A stretch of 64,000 bases of DNA, taken from contig JAGMVK010000007.1 in NCBI GenBank assembly GCA_020747065.1, forward strand, positions 186,001 through 250,000, in the 5' to 3' direction. The DNA comes from Cadophora sp. MPI-SDFR-AT-0126 (lineage: Eukaryota; Ascomycota; Leotiomycetes; Helotiales; Ploettnerulaceae). Below are positions 1 to 11,810 of this stretch, one piece after another. The stretch's first letter is position 1; each line of letters starts with the position of its first letter. The notes below the pieces were generated by a model. It made no database searches, was not told where the DNA came from, and saw nothing but the letters and a program-made list of their open reading frames with translations. The position numbers and the translations under genes were made by a program.

Positions 1-1629
1 TATCAAATGATCTTGAGACCTGCACGCTGGATATTTCCATGTAACTAAAGCTTGTGGGTTCTAAAGACAAAAGAGAAACATAAAAAAAATCACTTTACAG
101 AGTTGACAACATAGGGCCCCTTAACAGCCCTCGTCGCTAGAGTCTCGACTCTGGTATTCAGTGCTTTTTTAAAACGGAAGAGAGAACGTTCAGGCCGGCG
201 CACCTTCGACTGGCCCGCAGCTCTGTCTTAGACTTTCGTATAACGTCCTCAGCACACAGTCATTTCTTACTCTCGAATTATTCTCTCATCGATGAAGAGG
301 GTAACGATTGTTGTTTGCTCAAACAACCAGAAGATGGATTGAGACTCGATATATATACGCTTCGGCGAATAGCTGGCAGAGTGTGTTGCAATGAATATGT
401 CCATAGGGTAATTACCAATGCCGCAATTAACCACAGCTAGAAATTGGTCCGACGGAGGGGTTGCTCTTCCTACCTTGTTATAAAGCCAACATGGGTCACG
501 TCTAATGGCGGGCAGTCACAGCCGACGGCAGCGCTGCCGACGATAGGGGAGTCGAACTTTCTTCAATGAATGTTCTCTGATAGTGATATTCGGGAACAAC
601 ACCAGCGATTCATTTGCACCAAATTTTTGGTGCTAAGTAGCCACTCGTTGCTGATCTGACACTCTGAAGGACTGGCACGGAATCTTTGACAACAAACCCA
701 CAACTGACAGTGAAGTCTAGCCAGTGAGAGAGAACTGCAAGATGTAGACATGAGAAAATGCGAAGACTTCAAATGATTCATATCTACAATTCGAAGATCT
801 TCATTCCTGGCGGTTCATCTCTTCGCTGAAGTCAATTCTACTCGCCAATGTTGCGTGTTCTACAAAAGCAGCCAAGTTTGCTCAGCCTCTCCCTCGTTAT
901 GGCTGATGAGTATTTTTACAACCGAAAACATGTAAGAGCTTCTAAAGGTCTTAATGAATAGAGAACTGGAGATTGTCGATACGCCATGACATTTGGCATT
1001 CAATTGTGATTTGTTTACAATGTCTCTCTCTAGGCGACAGCATGGAAATAATTCGCCTACAGTAAGTTCCACATTTAACCACCCCACCGTCACCAGGAGT
1101 GGCCGACCCTCCTCCACGTCTTAGCAGGATTAGAATTTGAGACTCTCCAAAATTGTATAGTAGAGTTCCATATGCTCAATTGACTTGTTAGCTGCAGATA
1201 AGACTTCGAATCTATGAAAGAGACCTTCGCCAGTGACCTCTGCTGAGCGATTCCCTGCACTGTTGTCTAGGGGGCAGCAACCCCACACCGCGAGTCTATG
1301 AAACCGGCCACACCTAAGTCGACGGATACTTCATTGTAATATCGAATTCCACGACTCAAAAGCGTAGATTATTCCTCAGTTGCAAGTTTTGTCAACCTCA
1401 CAGGACGAGCTGAGGCTCAAAAGCTGGTGCCTAAACGAGCGTCGTCAGAACCAGCACAGCCACACCAGCTGGGAACCATGAACAGTGATCACGAACTTTA
1501 TTCCAACCTCCACAAACCACTGTTGAAACCTTCCGCATTAATTCATTAAATCATCAAATACTTGTAATCGATGATAAGAAATCCGAAGTAAAGTCTTCAT
1601 CATTCAATTGAATACTTGGCCTCCAAATA
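1..1629. other. Intergenic, no gene seen
   Basis: Only short open frames with no recognisable composition or splice pattern are present on either strand. The last 150 bases before the ankyrin gene are its probable promoter and leader. I see no tRNA, transposon ends or tandem repeats. Confidence 0.6.
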
Positions 1630-4112
1630 ATGGCAGAAGCTCCACCCCCATACTCACCCAATGATCCCCACACCTCAGGACCAACACACCAACTCCCCCA
1701 CCGTCAACAATACCTCACCAACCTCCCCAGCACCGACGCCCTTCCTCCAAACTACCCAGGCACAACGACCATTCCACCCGAAGAACTCCAACGTGCCGGC
1801 TTCATCTCAGCATCATCGTACTTCGCCCTGCGATCCGCACCACCCACAAGACCACGCAATGTATTCTACCATCACATGACTCTGGCCGCCGAAACGCGAG
1901 CGAAGAACTTGCCTTTTCCGCAACCTGTGGATACGTGGACGAGTCGAGGCGTAGATGCGCATGATTGGGAGACGTTTTTAAGTTTTCTTTTGACGCCGTA
2001 TTGGGAGGATGCGAGGCGTGATGTGGAGGGATTGGTGGAGCTGGAAGCGGATCACGATCTCGATATTTCGGGTTTGAATTTGAGAGGTTCTAGGTCGAGA
2101 GATCAGACGCGGCCTTTGTTGGGAGAAAGTTCTGCTGGATCAGGGCAAGGAAATCAAGCTCAGAGTCGGGAACAGGAACGGTTGAGAAGGGTGCGAGTTG
2201 AAGCCGCTTCCTCCCAGTGGAATGAGGGTTTCTTTGGCCCTCGTGGCTTGCAGATCATCATCAATGTGAATGGGCCTTCAACAACAGGCCCGACGGATCC
2301 GATTGCACCGAGACGCAGTTTCAGTAACGTACTGCAGAAACGACCGCCTCCGGAAGCGGAAGAAACACTTCTCCACCAACTTGTGGGAAAGTGGAAGAAA
2401 TCACCGGTGAAGCAACTCCTTGAAAAAGGCGGCGAAGACTTGGAGGCATTGAATAAGAAGATCGAAACCCCCCTGTTCAGAGCTGTGGTCAAGGGAGATC
2501 GGGATATTGTCCAATTGCTGTTGGCCTACGGCGCTGATCCCAACGCCAGACCTCCGGGCTCAGAATCCCAGTTGCATATAGCTTGCTCCAATGACAAGAA
2601 GTACATTGTTAAAGCATTGATTGAAACGGGCAAAGTCGATTTGAGGGAGCCGAATGCCAAAGGAGAGACTCCACTGTATGCAGCAGTGCTCAGAAGACAG
2701 AAAGACTGCATTGATGTCTTACTCGACGGGGGTGCGGATCCAAATGCACGACCTCTGGGACAGGATAGTATGCTCAGTATCGCCGTAGCGAGCGATTCAA
2801 AAGCTATCGTCAAGTCGATCGTCAAGTCGGGCAAAGCCAGGATTGATGAATTGAACAGCAAAGGCGAGACGCCGTTGTACGTTGCTGTTCAACGATGGCA
2901 GAAAGACTCTATCGAGACTCTACTTGAGGCTGGGGCAAATCCAAACGCGATGCCGATTGGGAAGGATACTATGCTTCATTTGACAATATCAAATGATTCA
3001 AAGGCCGTTGCAAAGATGCTGCTGCAACACGGTGCTAATGTGGAGGAAATGAAAGGCGGAGAGACACCTCTATTCAGAGGTAAGTGCTCCCCTCATCATT
3101 ACACTCATCCTTTGTAAACTTTTGCAAATACTGACAACTCCCAAAGCCATATACAGAGGCCTAACAGCAATGGTGACACTGCTTCTCGAATACGGCGCGT
3201 CAACCTCGTTCCGAACAGCTAAAGGCGAAACCCCTCTATCCATAGCCGTCAATCGCGGTGACAAAGGTATCGTCTCCGCCCTTCTCGACCAAGAGAAAAT
3301 AAACGTCGAGACCGAAGACGAGAAACACAGAACTCCGCTCTGGACAGCCGTTTATCGAGGACATACCACAATCGCCGAGATGCTCTTGCGAAAAGGCGCA
3401 GATGCGAGGAGAAGTCCAGCAGGAGAAGAGACATTATTGAATCTAGCTGTGTCTAGAGGCAGTGCTTCTCTTACGCATTTGCTTTTGGAGAAAGGAGCAG
3501 AGCCAGAGGAGAAGAGCAGATCGAACGAGACACCAGTGTTTCAAGCTGTTTGTCGAGGTGATGCAGCTGTGCTATCGTTGTTGCTCGGCAAGGGTGCACG
3601 CCCAGATACTCGGAATCCGGTTGGGGAGACGGCACTGCAGAGAGCTGTATATCGATCCGATACTTCGGCTGTGTCTCTGTTGTTAGGAAAGGGAGCGAAC
3701 CCAGACTTGCAAGTCGTAAGTGGGGAGACGCCTCTGTACATGGGTAAGTAATCCTTCTGATTCCTGATTCCGCACCCAATGCTTGATCGCAGATACTCAC
3801 ACATTTGCACGTCACTGACTTTGTGCAGCCGTGTCACGGAATAGCACCTCAAGTGTATCAATCCTGCTTGCACATGGTGCCAACCCCGAAGCTCGAAGTC
3901 CGAACGGCGAGCTGCCAATGAGTCGCGCCATCTACGTGAATAGCACATCCATTGTATCTCTGCTTTTAAGTAGAGGCGCGGACCCAGCTTCAAGGATGCA
4001 CAATGGTGATACGATGTTGGAATATGCCACAAAGAGGGGCAACAAGACGATCATTCAGTTATTGACAAACTGTGGACCGAGAGAGCCTGCGGAGAAATTT
4101 CTGCGAATGTGA
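1630..4112 (+). CDS. Ankyrin-repeat protein, about 16 repeats, three exons
   Basis: Exons 1630-3079, 3147-3743 and 3829-4112 join to 776 codons. Both introns (67 and 85 bp) start GTAAG, end CAAAG or GCAG, and are phase 1. The first 250 residues are Pro/Ser-rich and unrecognised, opening MAEAPPPYSP. From about residue 237 to the end run some 16 ankyrin repeats of 32-34 residues, each with an ETPL-type helix start and a LLL..GA.P turn. Repeats in the first half alternate between an ETPLxxAV type and a (D/E)S.L.IA.SND type, giving a dimeric unit of about 67 residues. Ankyrin stacks bind other proteins; no catalytic, NACHT or membrane domain is visible, so the partner and role are unknown. Both introns interrupt the repeat at the same site, just after ETPL(F/Y)(R/M). 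The family call is firm; the function is open. Confidence 0.93.
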
Positions 4113-7100
4113 TTGAAGTATTTCTCCAGACGGTAAGAGGAGATAAGGCGCGTGGCGGGGAGTGGCTGCCAGTGTCAAGAAAGAGATCAACGTCGACGGG
4201 CAATGAAGACAGCCGGCATTCTTTCCGGGGCATGTATCCCATGTGGTAGGAATGCCATCATTTGGGAAATTGGTGCAAGGATACACAATGCCTGTTAATA
4301 GACAGTACTTATCTGTGGCGACTGATACCCATATACTGTTTATGTACAGAGCTTGGAAAGTTGAAATTGCATGAGATGAAACTTCTATCCTCAGAAGCAG
4401 CTAAACGAATCTGGTATCGTCTTGGAGAATGTTTCTCTTTTAAGGATGAAGGTTTATGCGCGGAAATGTCGGTAATCTTCCCGAGATCCTGGATGACTTC
4501 ATGCGAAGTGAACATTCCCTCGACAAGTACGAACGGGCAAATGTGATGTGACAGAGCTGTGACCATGACATACTTGAGTGCCGTTCGGCCGGAACATACA
4601 AAGTTCGAGCGTCGTAGTGATGTCCAATTCAAAAGCCGAGCTCGGGAAGCCGCAACGTCTACTAACCTCCCGGGATGCGCGTCATGGAACCATTTTGATT
4701 CTGGTACTCTGGTCTCTGTGCAGCTAGGCAGCTGTGCAGCTGGAGGTGACAGTTGCAGCAAGAAAGCGACAATCGGGCCGCAAGGACATAGTTCATCCCG
4801 CCCCAGCAATATTGGCCCAGCGGGAAAGCGCAATATTGGCCGAGCGGGAAAGCTCATTGGTACAGCACGGCAGGCACTTCCAACATGGGCCATGTTGAAT
4901 CACATGCTGAATTGCATCCAAGAGTGATGTCAGCATGCGATAGTAGGAAATAGCCTTCTCTTTCTGCGCAGACAATGTGTGGGGATTGGTCAATGGCAAG
5001 GTTCAGTGGGGAATGCGGACTCACCTTTGTGTCGAGTTGTGATCGCAGATAGGGTTTGGAGACATCCAGATAAGATTATATGGTGGCCCGGGATCTGTCG
5101 GATGTCGATTTGATTGACTAATGATACGACTAGGGCTGGTATGTACCGAACGTAAGAGGTAACTTTGGGAGCAGCTTCCTGCGTCCCATCTCCTCCCGGA
5201 AATTTGATTCAGAGGCGATCTAAACAGAGCGATGACCCCATTGGGTATGTCATACTACAGTGCCACATACCGGACACAGCAGTGTTAATACAGTGTGGTT
5301 CCTTGACTTAAGAAGCAATGTCATACAATCTGGGTTTGTTGACTGACCCCTGCACTTCTCTGTCGAACGCACAAGTGAAATGCCTCTGCGCGGCATGCTT
5401 GAGATCGACGACTTGACACCAGAGTGTATCACGAACTGAGATAGTCCACAAGCAAGAGAGCTCGACGAACGAGACAAAGCATGATATTTCTTTTTCAACG
5501 ATAGTCTTGGAAGGTTTGAGACTTTCTTTGTGGGGTTCGTAGTCCCTATCCCAAATGTTCGACATCAGCCACGCTCCATGACCTTAAAAGAATCTGATGA
5601 GGCTTTTCCAGCGTGCTCGACTACTTCTGGCTCGCCTCCAATTCTCAGTCCCAGTAACCTGGGGCTGTGTGGTCCCCTATGATTTCAAGTCGCAATCGCC
5701 GAGGCACAGCCCTATGGGACCTGCCTGGCCTCCCACGGACCATCACTAGCCCTGAAAGCTCTGATCAGGGGCAGAGCAATGCCACAACATTATGCATAAG
5801 CAGTGACTGTGTCGTGCAGGATGACCATGGGGACGTCGTACGAGTCAGCCAGAAGAGATCCTCGGCCGTGGCCACAAGAAAGCTTGAGAGCCGTACTCGG
5901 TGATGGCCTTGGATGACGGGGGTTGATCTGATTATTGAACTCCGCTGGAACCGCAATATGCGGGGTTTCCGCCGTCGACCACTGGATGATGGTGGCGCGG
6001 AAATTGCTGACAGGACGTGTAGAGCTTCTCGGAACACTTACTCGCGTATATTTCCTACTTCGGCTTCATTATCCCCATGCATACCATGACATGGTACAAA
6101 AGTCTCAAAGTGCAGTCTGTCCGCTCTGATGTTGTCGAGGAATTCCTGACTATCAAGCCCAGTAAATGGGCACCAGGCTTTTAACCGCTCTCGCTTTATC
6201 TGTCGAATCGGAATGCCCAGCTACCGGCCAGGGATAGAAATCGTCGACGTGGCCCCCAAACCTCAGTTCACTAACTGAAGGGCGCAATGAGATGCCTACC
6301 TTTGATTCGCCGGGTCGTAACTGCAGGTTATTTAGCTCCATGCATGAAAAAGTTGTAGGTCGATGGAGCAGTGAAGTTGAAGTTGGGCAGAATTCAACTT
6401 CTCTGGCACAGGAAGTAAGTCTGCAACATGAAACTGATGATACTAGTCACCTGGCCTATTTCATGCGGCCATACAGTGAAAAGTTGCGGCTCAGGCAACG
6501 CGGGGACCAATTAAATGAAACTTCAGCCCTACTTAATCGACATAACCGCCGTGTCGCTGTGTATCTACAGATTGATTGGCGAAGGCCGAACGCCAACAAC
6601 GCCAGGTCGGAATGATGCTTGATGAATATGCAGATACTTCCGACTCTGTCTGGACATTTGCGGCCCTGATCCAATCGGGACACAGGCACCAAATGAGAAA
6701 ATGAACTGAATGATCGGTGTCCTTCAAATCGAACTCGACGAAATATGCCGAGAGTAGAAGAGCTACTCGATCCAAGTATCCTTGACATGCAGCATATCTT
6801 GAAATGCAGATGTTTCTTTAACCAACACGGACGTAGCGAGCCGTTCTGGAGATCTGACCTAGTCCCGGCGGGGATCTCGCTTCTCGTGTTATGGACCAAC
6901 GGGCTTGTTTGCGCTTAGAGTGCTGACTACCCTGTCGTAATTCGCCCACACGCGGTAATTCTGGGCCCATAGAGCAGAGACTGCTCGGTACGGGTTGGAC
7001 ACCAGATGCTGACTGCATCATCGGTGTCCATCTTGCTTGATAGTTCAGATACTTCTGAACACTGCCCTTTCGATGACCAAGAGCTTCGCCACAGACTGCA

Positions 7101-7465
7101 GGGGTAGCTATTGTGCTGTACGTTGCGATACTGGCTGAGATAGCTGTATGGTTACAGCCCTACACAGGACGGTGCCTGATGCCATACATCTCTGGCGAAG
7201 GTGTGATATACGCACATTGACGAACTACCTTGCAGAGTTTATCGATCACCTTCGGCAAGTCCGAAGGCACATGGTACATCTCAGTCTGTATTTATGCTTC
7301 TTGTCTAAAGTGTTGGCACATTTGGGCAATAACGATCAGCCTCTCAATTGCAATCCCGACACGACTGAGGATGGACCAGCCAGCAAGACTACCAGCCAAG
7401 AGGAATAGATCGTCAGGGTTCGTATGATTCTACCCGATGGTATTGATTTGGAAATTTTGGATCTC
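4113..7465. other. Gene-poor stretch, 3.3 kb
   Basis: No convincing gene on either strand. Open frames up to 194 codons (4309-4893, minus) have low-complexity Arg/Ser-rich composition typical of chance frames. One short tandem duplication lies at 4806-4851. Base composition is not strongly AT-skewed, so I see no direct sign of a RIP-mutated transposon. The last part is the regulator's promoter. Confidence 0.5.
4806..4851. repeat. Two-copy 24-bp tandem repeat
   Basis: A 22-bp unit, beginning GCAATATTGGCC and ending GCGGGAAA, occurs at 4806-4827 and again at 4830-4851. The copies differ at one base (C versus G). It is a local duplication in non-coding DNA of unknown role. Confidence 0.85.
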
Positions 7466-9353
7466 ATGCCGTCGTTTCAATTCTCGATCCCGAAACCCCT
7501 GTGTGATACACATATTGACTTTGGGATTAGAAAGCACTCGCGTTCAGGCTGTGGGACTTGCAAGTACGTACTGCTCCCAAGGACTCGGGCAACATCATGA
7601 TGCTGACTCTTGCTCAGGATACGTGAGTGACTCGCTCCTATCGTTCTCTGAACAAACACGTTTCCATTGAGTCGCAACTGCTCCGTGAAACGCATATCGA
7701 GACGACTGAGAGTAATGGCTTCGGGATGGGCTGATATTGTGGACTAGGCCGAGTAAAATGTGACGAGGGAAAGCCGGTGAGTACTGCAGATCCGTCCAGA
7801 TCCCCCTTACCGACAAGCAGATTTGCAATCGCTGCATAAAATTCGGCATTACTTGTGATGGATATGATCGCCAATCCAGGACGCCGAGTCCAAAATCGCG
7901 CTCTCATGGAGCTGGGATACACCCTCGAACGAGGACCCCATCTCTGCCATTGCTCCCAAGTACGCCATCGATATCAGAGATCGAAACAGATGACCTCATG
8001 CGGTATTTCAACATGTTCCGAGACCAGACGTTTTTCCAATTGACCCCATTCTTTGATTCCGACTCGTTTCGCATACTCGTCCTCCAGGCATGCGATGTAC
8101 CAGCGGTTCGACATGTCGTCATTGCGATAGGAGCTCTGGCGAAAGCATGTATGACCTTTCATGAGCAGAATAACAGAGCGACGGAAGAGCATGGGATGAG
8201 CCCCAGAACGCATCATGGAGCTGCGATAAAGGAGTATTCTAAAGCCCTTGGTCTGATGAGAGAGGCAAGTAGTCAGGGGCGACAGAACTTAAGGACGACA
8301 TTGATCACCTCCTTACTCATCGCCTGCTTCGAATGCTGCCATGGTAATTACGATTTAGCAAATGCGCAGATCGAAAGTGGCATAGCCTTGATCAAGAGCT
8401 GGAGAAATTCTTATCCCGGCCTCGCCTCCGTCTTCTCCACGCCTGCTCCGGATGTTGTCGAGGATCTTCTGATTAAGATATTTGGGGGTCTCGAAATCCA
8501 AAGCAAACTGTTGAGTGCAAGATATACAGCAGAACAGCATCACCAAATGATGTACGAGGGCGAGGATATTCTCCGGAGCATGCCGGTTCACTTCGACAAC
8601 CTCGAGACTGGGCAGGCGTACCTTCAGCTCATCGTCAAGCGCCTGTTACATTGGATGCATAGTCTAGATTTGTCGCGCATCACCAACGTCGAAGCTAGTG
8701 CCAATGTCCCGTCCCAACAAGGACATGCACAAGAACAATTCTTGTTCGACCTGGTGTCCGATAGTTCGATAAATCCTTCCACTTTCAAGTTTGAGTACAT
8801 CCACTACCGTTCGCAACTAGACCGATGGATGTCGTCTTTGAACTCGCTCCTCCAACAATCACCATTTGTTCAAGAAGAGTTGGCTGTGACTCTGCTCCGT
8901 CTAGGTTACAGATCCTGCCTGCTGCTGTTGAACACGATCATAGGACAAGACAACGGATGGGTGGAAGAAGATGCGTTGAACATAACAGGGATCATCCATG
9001 ATTCGAATATTTCAATTGAAAGCCTCATGGCAAGATCAAACACCCATTTCATGGTTCTCCACGGCATGATCGACCCCACGAGGTTGTCAGAAATGCTCAA
9101 ACAATCGAGCCGACAAGCTCGATTAGATGCTGTTGGCATGCTCTTCAGATGGCCTCGGACTGAAGGGAAGTCAGAAAGTATGTTTGCTGGAACGAGGCTG
9201 AATTTTGCCCGTTTAGCGGAGGTCAACGAGTCAATCGATGCTGCCACAAGAGAAGGAGGTTCTGAAGAAGTATATGATGATGACCTGCAGGCATTGGCTA
9301 TGGCATACCAAGATCTGCTGGCATCGGATGGTAATGGGAACTGGGAAAGATGA
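7466..9353 (+). CDS. Zn2Cys6 transcription factor with a 5-nt microexon
   Basis: The exons are 7466-7563, 7618-7622 (5 nt, gatac), 7748-7776 and 7821-9353, giving 554 codons. The spliced N-terminus carries a full zinc cluster: Cys 29, 32, 39, 46, 49 and 56, spaced C-x2-C-x6-C-x6-C-x2-C-x6-C, with the sequence [17 protein letters not shown] followed by ICNRC and TCDGY. The microexon supplies Ile and part of Arg in KIRR. The rest, from about residue 90, is a helical fungal-specific regulatory domain of the Fungal_trans_2/DUF3468 kind, with no gap to the stop. Such proteins bind CGG-type sites in the nucleus and control catabolic or secondary-metabolism genes; the target here is unknown. An in-frame ATG at 7424 is an alternative start. 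Introns are 54, 125 and 44 bp. Without the microexon no frame joins the two halves of the cluster. Confidence 0.88.
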
Positions 9354-10018
9354 TTTCCATCTGGAACGTAATTCTTGCGAGTTGGCAAGATTATTGTAAG
9401 TTAGAGTCATCTGTTTCTGTCAAATCAGCTAACATGACGTCCAGGATAACTTCACATTGACTTGCCGCAGACTCTATTGTCCATGGAATGGAACCAACGA
9501 CGGGAAGGGGCACTCAGCACAAGACGCACATGTCGCTCGGGTGCACGAAATGTGTTTGGCCCCCACACCATGACTGGCCTTGCAAAGTCGCTTTCGGCAA
9601 TTTAGCAATTTTCAAAGGCGATTTTGATGTCTAAACTGTCGAGGTTGTTGTTGCTGAAGAAGACACATATTCAGAATAGACTTTGAACGAGGAGATGAGG
9701 TTGGATTTATCGTGGAGAGAGGATGAGGTTATATTTAGACTCATTTTAGCGTGGAGCTAGCGTTTGCTGATGGCTGGCTCCTATTTTGAGTCTCCTACTC
9801 GCTGACCTTTAGAGTCTAAAGCCCCTCGCGAATTACGTCCTTGCCTCAGGTGAGCTGCGTGCTCCTTGTCGTCAGCAGAGATTACAGGATCCTCGCTCCC
9901 AACAAACATACAGTAGGAGGCTATGATTCGAATTCACCAGCTTCTCCGGACTCTTGTTCTATATCACCATCTACAGACACACACACACACACTCTCTCTC
10001 TCTCTTTCTATGCCATGG
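9354..10018. other. Intergenic with a microsatellite
   Basis: This is 3' flank of the regulator and 3' flank of the convergent small membrane-protein gene. It holds an AC/CT simple repeat near its right end and nothing else recognisable. Confidence 0.6.
9977..10005. repeat. Compound (AC)n-(CT)n microsatellite
   Basis: About eight AC units (9977-9992) run directly into about seven CT units. It lies just past the 3' end of the minus-strand small gene, possibly in its 3' untranslated region. Confidence 0.9.
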
Positions 10019-10333
10019 TCATAACTCATATTTCCTCCCACCCACGATCCTCCTCCTCTCCTTCCTTCGACACCTCTCTAGTCCCACACCTTCAAAACCG
10101 CCTTCATGCATAGGTTTCTGCTTCATGCCCTCCATATAATGTCTCCATAGCCAGTCATTTTTCTCCTCCATCCTCAACGTTACATTCTCCATTAATTTTT
10201 CCTTCCCCACAACTTCCGCACTCCGCTTCGAGACTCGATCTGTCAGGCCACCGGCGAGACCGGCGATGATGGCACTGATGCAGATGATCAGTGTAAGTTG
10301 GAGGATTATCGTTGATCTACGCGAGAGTGACAT
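10019..10333 (-). CDS. Small single-pass membrane protein, hypothetical
   Basis: A 104-residue intronless frame. Residues about 8-30 (TIILQLTLIICISAIIAGLA) form one strongly hydrophobic helix preceded by Ser/Arg residues, which fits a signal anchor or uncleaved signal. The remainder is rich in Lys, Arg, Glu and Met. The protein ends in KYEL, which resembles but does not match an ER-retrieval HDEL/KDEL tail. I do not recognise a family. The membrane helix is the only support for coding, so this could be a chance frame. It is convergent with the Zn2Cys6 gene. Confidence 0.45.
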   Translation of the reverse strand: MSLSRRSTIILQLTLIICISAIIAGLAGGLTDRVSKRSAEVVGKEKLMENVTLRMEEKNDWLWRHYMEGMKQKPMHEGGFEGVGLERCRRKERRRIVGGRKYEL

Positions 10334-11690
10334 CCGTTGTGTGGCGTTTTGCTGTTGATATGTTTTGGCTGCTGATTTATTTCTTTTCGAGATCTTGATG
10401 TTGGGTTATATATGTGGGACTTGGCTTGATTATTGTAGCCTCTGATTGTTTGGTCTTCTTTGGCTTGATCAGTTGGAGACTTAGCTGAATGAATACAAGA
10501 AGCAGTTGGGAGCCGTATCATGTGTCAAGGGACTCAAACATTTATATACCGCTCACCTCAACAGTCGCCCCAACCCGTTCTTGACGACAGGCGTGATATT
10601 ACCAGCCCATGCCCTCATAAAAGGTGATACGCCATATTTCATATCTACGATGACACTTTGTCACCCCAATTGACTGCATGGGTTTTTAAACGGAGAATTG
10701 AGCTGATATGCCGCAAGGTGGTGTTATTCGAGGAAAGACAGGTGGCGCAACAGGTGATAATGCGCGTCGGGTGCTTTTAGATGACTCTTTTCGGGCCACG
10801 AATCTTGTCGCGGAGAATACTCCCACGTTGGACGGAACTTTCATTTGTAACTCATATAAGCTATTGGGAACTTGTTGGTGACGCAGATGGCCTGGGATTC
10901 AGTAGCAGAAGCATATTGAGTGGTTCGCCCTCACGTGACTAGCTGGCGATGGAAACAAATTATTGTTTATCTGTGCTGGCGAATTAGTCCTTTCCATTAC
11001 TCAGATGTATCTTTCCTTGAGATATTCTCGTATGAGTCGAATGATATTTAGATCTCTTTGGTCTAGACAAAGTTAGCAAGCAAAGCTGATCTGCTGGAAA
11101 CAAGACGATGTGACCTCCTCACGCAGACCATGCGTCAAATGGAGTCCACTTGACCAAGTTGGAGAACAAAAAAGTCAATTAAATTGTAATTCTAATTGAA
11201 AATTTTTCTTCTGCAAGTAAAACTTATCGCTTCCATTCCATGCCAAGCCGAGCTGTATACTCATTGCAGCAAGACCGAAGACGGGATAAGCAAAGCCAAG
11301 GTAACATCTACTCCACCACAGCACATAAGCTTAAATCGTGCACACTTGTTGTGGCACGGCCCTGATGCCGAGAGAGAATAAAAACGTAAACACTTGCATG
11401 CCAGTGGTGCGCGTAGGTTCCATCGATATTAAGCCAAGCGGAATTTGATTGCCAAACGAACAAATGCCATCCTGTTCACCGATCTGTTTGCCAGAAGTGA
11501 ACTGTAGGAGGGGCGATGTAGAGATCGGCCGTTCTTGGCTGATCTAGTATGGCAGTTTAACCTTGTGAAATTACCAAATTTTTGCTCGTATACCTTGCAC
11601 TGTAGAGGTGACATCGGGTTGGCAACATTGGTGATGCCCTCGTCTGCAGATGATGCTGACCGTTAGACGAGATCATAATGTTGAGAAAAA
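10334..11690. other. Intergenic, no gene seen
   Basis: The region between the small membrane-protein gene and the secreted-protein gene, which are transcribed away from each other. It should contain both promoters. No open frame above about 70 codons looks coding and no repeat stands out. Confidence 0.6.
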
Positions 11691-11700
11691 GTATATAAAC
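11691..11700 (+). promoter_or_regulatory. TATA box of the secreted-protein gene
   Basis: GTATATAAAC lies 111 bp upstream of the ATG at 11811. It is followed by a CT-rich stretch (TCTTCTCTCTCTATCCC) of the kind that marks transcription starts of well-expressed fungal genes. Confidence 0.65.
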
Positions 11701-11810
11701 TACCGGTACGCACCTCAAGTCTTCTCTCTCTATCCCATTCGGAATCAGAACAATCAAATCCCCTCATTTCTCCCTCCACCACTCATCCATTCACTCCCTC
11801 CAAAGCCAAC

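Noticed and set aside
4309..4893. 194-codon minus-strand open frame in the gene-poor stretch
   Set aside because: No family features and Pro/Arg/Ser/Cys-rich chance-like composition; the opposite strand is equally open over part of it.
9915..9945. B-box-like GATTCGAATTC word
   Set aside because: No cloverleaf can be drawn around it; probably chance next to the microsatellite.
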